A stretch of 13,824 bases of DNA from Candidatus Bathyarchaeota archaeon. GTDB lineage: Archaea > Thermoproteota > Bathyarchaeia > 40CM-2-53-6 > RBG-13-38-9. Location: assembly GCA_026394315.1 (NCBI GenBank), contig JAPKYM010000339.1, positions 1-13,824 on the forward strand, given 5' to 3'. A program made the position numbers and the translations under genes. The notes below the pieces were generated by a model. That model had not been told where the DNA came from, ran no database searches, and worked only from the letters and a program-made list of their open reading frames with translations. Positions 12,407 through 13,824 of the stretch are shown here, in pieces; position 1 is the stretch's first letter; each line of letters begins with the position of its first letter.

Positions 12407-13824
12407 TCGTTAAGGGTGCAAGGCAGAACAATCTCAAGAACATCACAGTGGTCGTTCCCAGGAATCGTCTCGTTGTTGTGACAGGGTTAAGCGGTTCAGG
12501 AAAGTCCTCCCTTGCCTTCGACACTATCTACGCCGAGGGTCAACGTCGATACATAGAGTCCCTCTCAGCATATGCACGGCAGTTCCTAGGACAACTTGAC
12601 AAGCCCGATGTAGACTACATAGAAAACCTGTCGCCGGCAGTTGCGATAGAACAGAGGACAGCGAGTGCCAACCCGCGCTCAACCGTCGCTACAGCAACTG
12701 AGATCCACGACTATCTCAGACTGCTCTTTGCAAGAATCGGGATACCTCACTGCCCCAACTGTGGTAGAAGGATCACAAAACAGACGGTTGAGCAGATAGT
12801 AGATTCGATAATGAGCCAAAAAGGTGGTGCATGGGTCAAAGTCCTAGCTCCAGTAGTGCGAGGAAGGAAAGGAGAATACAAGGATCTACTCGAGGATCTG
12901 AGACTCAAAGGTTTCATCAACGCGAGAGTCGACAAGACAGAGATTAGAACAGATCAAACAATAAAATTGGAGAGATACAAGAAACACACAATAGAAGCAA
13001 TCGTCGACCATCTCAAATTGACTTCACTGGAGAAATCCCGACTTGCCGAATCAATACAGACCGCTATATTCCTCTCAGGCGGCGTAGTCACGATCGAGTC
13101 TGAAGGTTCAGAGTTGGCCTTCAGCGAGAAGCTCTCCTGCCCTCAATGTGGAACAAGCATAGAGGAGCTAGAGCCTAGGATGTTCTCCTTCAACAGCCCA
13201 TACGGCGCCTGCCAGGGATGCACAGGTCTCGGGGTCAAGATCGGTATCGATCCTGAGCTGGTGATGCCTGACAGAGAGAAGTCGATCTCAGAGGGAGCGA
13301 TAAAACCCTTCTTCGGCCCAGTAGACAGTTGGGTTCTCTCCCAATTCAGGCCGGTAGCAGAGCGATACGGGATAGATTTCGACACGCCAATCAAACATCT
13401 GACAAAGAAGCAGCTCAACATAATCCTCTACGGAACTCCGCCCGCAGAGTACGGTAATGACTTCGAGGGCGTAGTCAACATGCTTGAACGAAGACACAGA
13501 GAAACACACTCAGAATCCATGAAAGAATGGTATCAGAAATTTATGAGTGAAACGCTCTGCCCAAGTTGCAAAGGAGACCGGCTCAAGCCTCAATCTCTTG
13601 CCGTCAAGGTTAGCGGCAAGTCCATAGCTCAAGTAACAAGGATGCCAATAACAGCAACGATGAATTTCCTATCCAAGCTGGAGCTCAGCGATAGAGAACG
13701 TTTCATAGCTGAGAGAATACTCAAGGAACTGAATCAAAGACTCAACTTCCTCACCAATGTAGGCCTAGGCTACCTCACACTCGACCGAAGGATGAGCTCT
13801 CTCTCAGGCGGAGAAGCTCAACGG
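12391..13824 (+). CDS. uvrA: UvrABC system protein A, N-terminal half (3' end outside window), start codon unclear
   Basis: UvrA is the damage-recognising ABC ATPase dimer that loads UvrB. The frame is open to the right edge and encodes about the first half of a ~940-residue protein. After IIVKGARQNNLKNI comes Walker A GLSGSGKS (32-39). Then follow QRRYIESLSAYARQFLGQL, a CPNC pair (121-124), the first zinc module CPQC/CQGC (250, 253, 274, 277), CPSCKGDRL (390-398) and the ABC signature LSGGEAQR (471-478) at the edge. No ATG, GTG or TTG exists in frame between TGA (12382-12384) and the conserved start. GGGGTGA (12378-12384) places initiation at the TTC of 12391, one base from TTG. The first GTG, at 12448, would remove conserved sequence. 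Confidence 0.93.

Noticed and set aside
12448..13824. uvrA starting at GTG 12448
   Set aside because: It would delete the conserved VKGARQNNLKNI segment before Walker A and has no ribosome-binding sequence.
1..13824. CRISPR array, toxin-antitoxin pair, integrase or insertion sequence
   Set aside because: No regularly spaced repeats, no recognisable transposase or integrase, and no toxin-antitoxin signature on either strand.

Overview
The window reads as a chromosomal segment of a mesophilic archaeon, probably of the TACK/Thermoproteota side (a Bathyarchaeia- or Nitrososphaeria-like lineage is my best guess, not proven). The evidence is TATA-box promoters about 25 bases from inferred transcription starts, archaeal-type protein families (an archaeal dUTPase, a HTH-phosphoribosyltransferase regulator, DUF5652), a tRNA-Arg split by a small intron in the archaeal position, and a tRNA-splicing endonuclease paralogue that has lost catalytic residues. 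The last is expected of the heteromeric endonucleases of Crenarchaeota and relatives. UvrB and UvrA are bacterial-type excision repair proteins that mesophilic archaea acquired by transfer.

Layout. Bases 1-317 hold the edge of an unidentified minus-strand ORF and two hairpins. Bases 318-2122 carry small membrane proteins: a 94-aa protein with its own promoter, a winged-HTH regulator paired with a three-helix membrane protein, an 83-aa two-helix protein and, on the plus strand, a DUF5652-like protein. Bases 2320-4176 are a minus-strand pair, endA-type structural subunit then hisS. mtnA (4301-5353, plus) diverges from them and converges with the GfcR-like regulator (5358-6101), which follows dut (6149-6613). 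Bases 6614-7686 contain little intact coding sequence: an intron-containing tRNA-Arg(UCG) at 6892-6987, a disrupted small gene directly behind it, and a 226-base element closed by a perfect 10-bp terminal helix with several internal hairpins. Bases 7687-8504 hold a 25-aa mini-ORF, a zinc-ribbon protein and an OsmC-type protein behind a TATA box plus palindrome. hisG (minus) and a CoA-pyrophosphatase-type Nudix hydrolase diverge at 8543-10201. uvrB and uvrA (plus) run off the right edge.

Functional themes. tRNA maturation and charging: a splicing endonuclease subunit, HisS, and an intron-bearing tRNA that needs such an endonuclease. Nucleotide, PRPP and cofactor metabolism: HisG, the PRTase-like regulator, dUTPase, MtnA and the CoA Nudix enzyme. 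Genome protection: UvrAB, dUTPase and OsmC. No complete, clearly new multi-gene system is visible. The points most worth checking are the structured element at 7273-7498, the broken gene behind the tRNA, the missing start codon of uvrA, the recurring GGTGTGA ribosome-binding sequence, and the palindrome in the osmC promoter.
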